Shown: positions 63,150 to 64,000 of the stretch, piece by piece
How the letters are laid out: every line of letters starts with the position of its first letter
Position numbering within the stretch: position 1 is the stretch's first letter
NCBI GenBank assembly: GCA_965198415.1
Contig: CBDAPN010000032.1
Coordinates: 62,001 to 126,000 of the forward strand
Direction of reading: 5' to 3'
From: Endozoicomonas sp965198415
GTDB taxonomy: Bacteria; Pseudomonadota; Gammaproteobacteria; Pseudomonadales; Endozoicomonadaceae
Length of the DNA stretch: 64,000 nt
The notes under the pieces: model-generated
Databases searched by the model: none
The model's input: only the letters and a program-made list of their open reading frames with translations
What the model was told of the DNA's origin: nothing
Made by a program: the position numbers and the translations under genes

Positions 63150-64000
63150 AGCGAACCTCCAAACGACGCACCACCCAAGATAGCGAAGCGGTGAGCAGCA
63201 AATATAAAACGGCGACAGTAAACCACACTTCAAAAGGGCTGAAAGTCACACTGACTACCTCACGCCCGGCTTTGGTCAGATCCGTCAGAGCGATCACCGA
63301 TACCAGTGAAGAGTCTTTTATCAGGTTGATAAACTGGCCAGCCAAAGGCGGCAGCACCCGCTTAAAGGCCTGGGGCAGAATGATATAACGCATGGTCATA
63401 CCCCGACTCATTCCCAGACTTCTGCCGGCCTCCATCTGCCCCCGACTGATGGACTCAATGCCTGAGCGTATAATTTCTGCCACATAAGCACCGGTAAAAA
63501 CACAAAGCGCTACCACAGCAGCGGTAAACCGCTCCAGATCCATCACGGTGCCAATGAAGAAATAAACAATGAAGATCTGCACCAGCAGCGGTGTGCCCCT
63601 GATCAGCTCAACATACACCGTCGCAAGATGCTTTAACGCCGGATTAGGAGACATCCGCGCCAAACCCGCCAACGCACCGATGATAATGGCAAAAACAATA
63701 GAGACCAGCGACAGCTTGACTGTCATCCAAAGGCCCATGGTGATTGGGCCCGGCTGCCAGTGATAGTTGATGGCAAGTAAATCACCTTCAAAAATCAGGT
63801 CGCCGTCTTCGACTTCAACCGCTTTATAACCGGAAATAGTCGTATGATCAGTGTGATCGAGGTCATTAACAAGAATCAGATGACCTTTGTCGTTAGTTTC
63901 GACCGTGCCATCAAATTCAGCTCTGAGTTCATCCTGAGCCTGATACACAATGTACTGGGGAATGCGATCCCAGCGCCAGATATAGTCAATCGATTGACTG
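63133..64000 (-). CDS. Polar amino-acid ABC importer, permease (5' end outside window)
   Basis: The reading stays open to the window edge, so the start lies beyond 64000. Visible are an N-terminal, mostly polar periplasmic-like part of about 105 residues (WRWDRIPQYIV near the edge) and the HisM/GlnP permease domain: MTVKLSLVSIVFAIIIGALAG, VELIRGTPLLVQIFIVYF and the EAA loop GQMEAGRSLGMSRGMTMRYIILPQA, then VVRRLEVRYAVKQ. The long segment before the TM domain is a feature of some marine gammaproteobacterial permeases. Binding protein and second permease are probably upstream. Confidence 0.9.
   Translation of the reverse strand, partial: SQSIDYIWRWDRIPQYIVYQAQDELRAEFDGTVETNDKGHLILVNDLDHTDHTTISGYKAVEVEDGDLIFEGDLLAINYHWQPGPITMGLWMTVKLSLVSIVFAIIIGALAGLARMSPNPALKHLATVYVELIRGTPLLVQIFIVYFFIGTVMDLERFTAAVVALCVFTGAYVAEIIRSGIESISRGQMEAGRSLGMSRGMTMRYIILPQAFKRVLPPLAGQFINLIKDSSLVSVIALTDLTKAGREVVSVTFSPFEVWFTVAVLYLLLTASLSWVVRRLEVRYAVKQ

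Overview
The window looks like chromosomal DNA of a marine, host-associated gammaproteobacterium. The gene orders smc-zipA-ligA, oadGAB and ccmABCDEFGHI, and the close match of FleQ/FleN/FliA to the Pseudomonas type, point to the Oceanospirillales/Pseudomonadales side of the class. The IS630 remnant, ankyrin protein, effector-like orphans and lost flagellar genes make Endozoicomonadaceae my best guess, by inference only. Core genes look near 50% GC; several accessory genes are visibly A+T-rich.

Layout. 1-369: 5' part of mgsA. 609-1901: two small membrane orphans. 2064-5463: sodium-pump oxaloacetate decarboxylase oadGAB. 5739-9714: dusC, mnmC and msrA. 9736-16952: a tandem duplication of about 3.6 kb. 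Each unit holds a decayed paralogue remnant and an intact orphan gene of 877 or 879 codons; the first unit also carries a broken 3' piece of the M23 peptidase gene that follows the second. 16833-18365: M23 peptidase, an unlisted 32-residue membrane protein and hemG. 18509-23912: a GsiABCD-type peptide importer. 24319-28406: a tiny ORF, thiM behind a decayed TPP-riboswitch-like leader, an outer-membrane barrel protein and an exported ankyrin protein. 29140-34794: fadD and hrpA. 34863-37132: two IS remnants and a 399-residue orphan. 37281-40949: flagellar regulators fleQ, fleN and fliA. 41254-49198: an inactive rhodanese and the complete ccm operon. 49724-57282: smc, zipA, ligA and an SLT lipoprotein. 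57286-62252: a yheU homologue, zapE, zapG, trxB, cysZ, hinT and an OsmC-like gene. 62394-64000: part of a polar amino-acid ABC importer.

Two regions stand out. First, the 3.6 kb tandem duplication can be reconstructed to a 10-bp microhomology (aaccgcagcc). The two protein copies are almost identical over their C-terminal half, but one patch of about 80 residues has diverged almost only by amino-acid-changing substitutions. This suggests diversifying selection on a secreted or host-contacting protein. Second, fleQ-fleN-fliA runs directly into ccmABCDEFGHI. In Pseudomonas-type genomes flagellar and chemotaxis genes separate these loci, so a large flagellar/chemotaxis block seems to have been lost while its regulators stayed. 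A -24/-12 promoter before fleN survives, and FleN carries Asn in place of a catalytic Asp, so the circuit may have been repurposed.

Small dispersed elements also occur: three copies of a hairpin element with an expandable 17-bp core (8984, 28421, 62344), and a 114-bp inverted-repeat element (25598). Start codons were moved downstream of the longest ORF where a ribosome binding site, family alignment or promoter position supported it. All family assignments were made by reading motifs; no database search was run.
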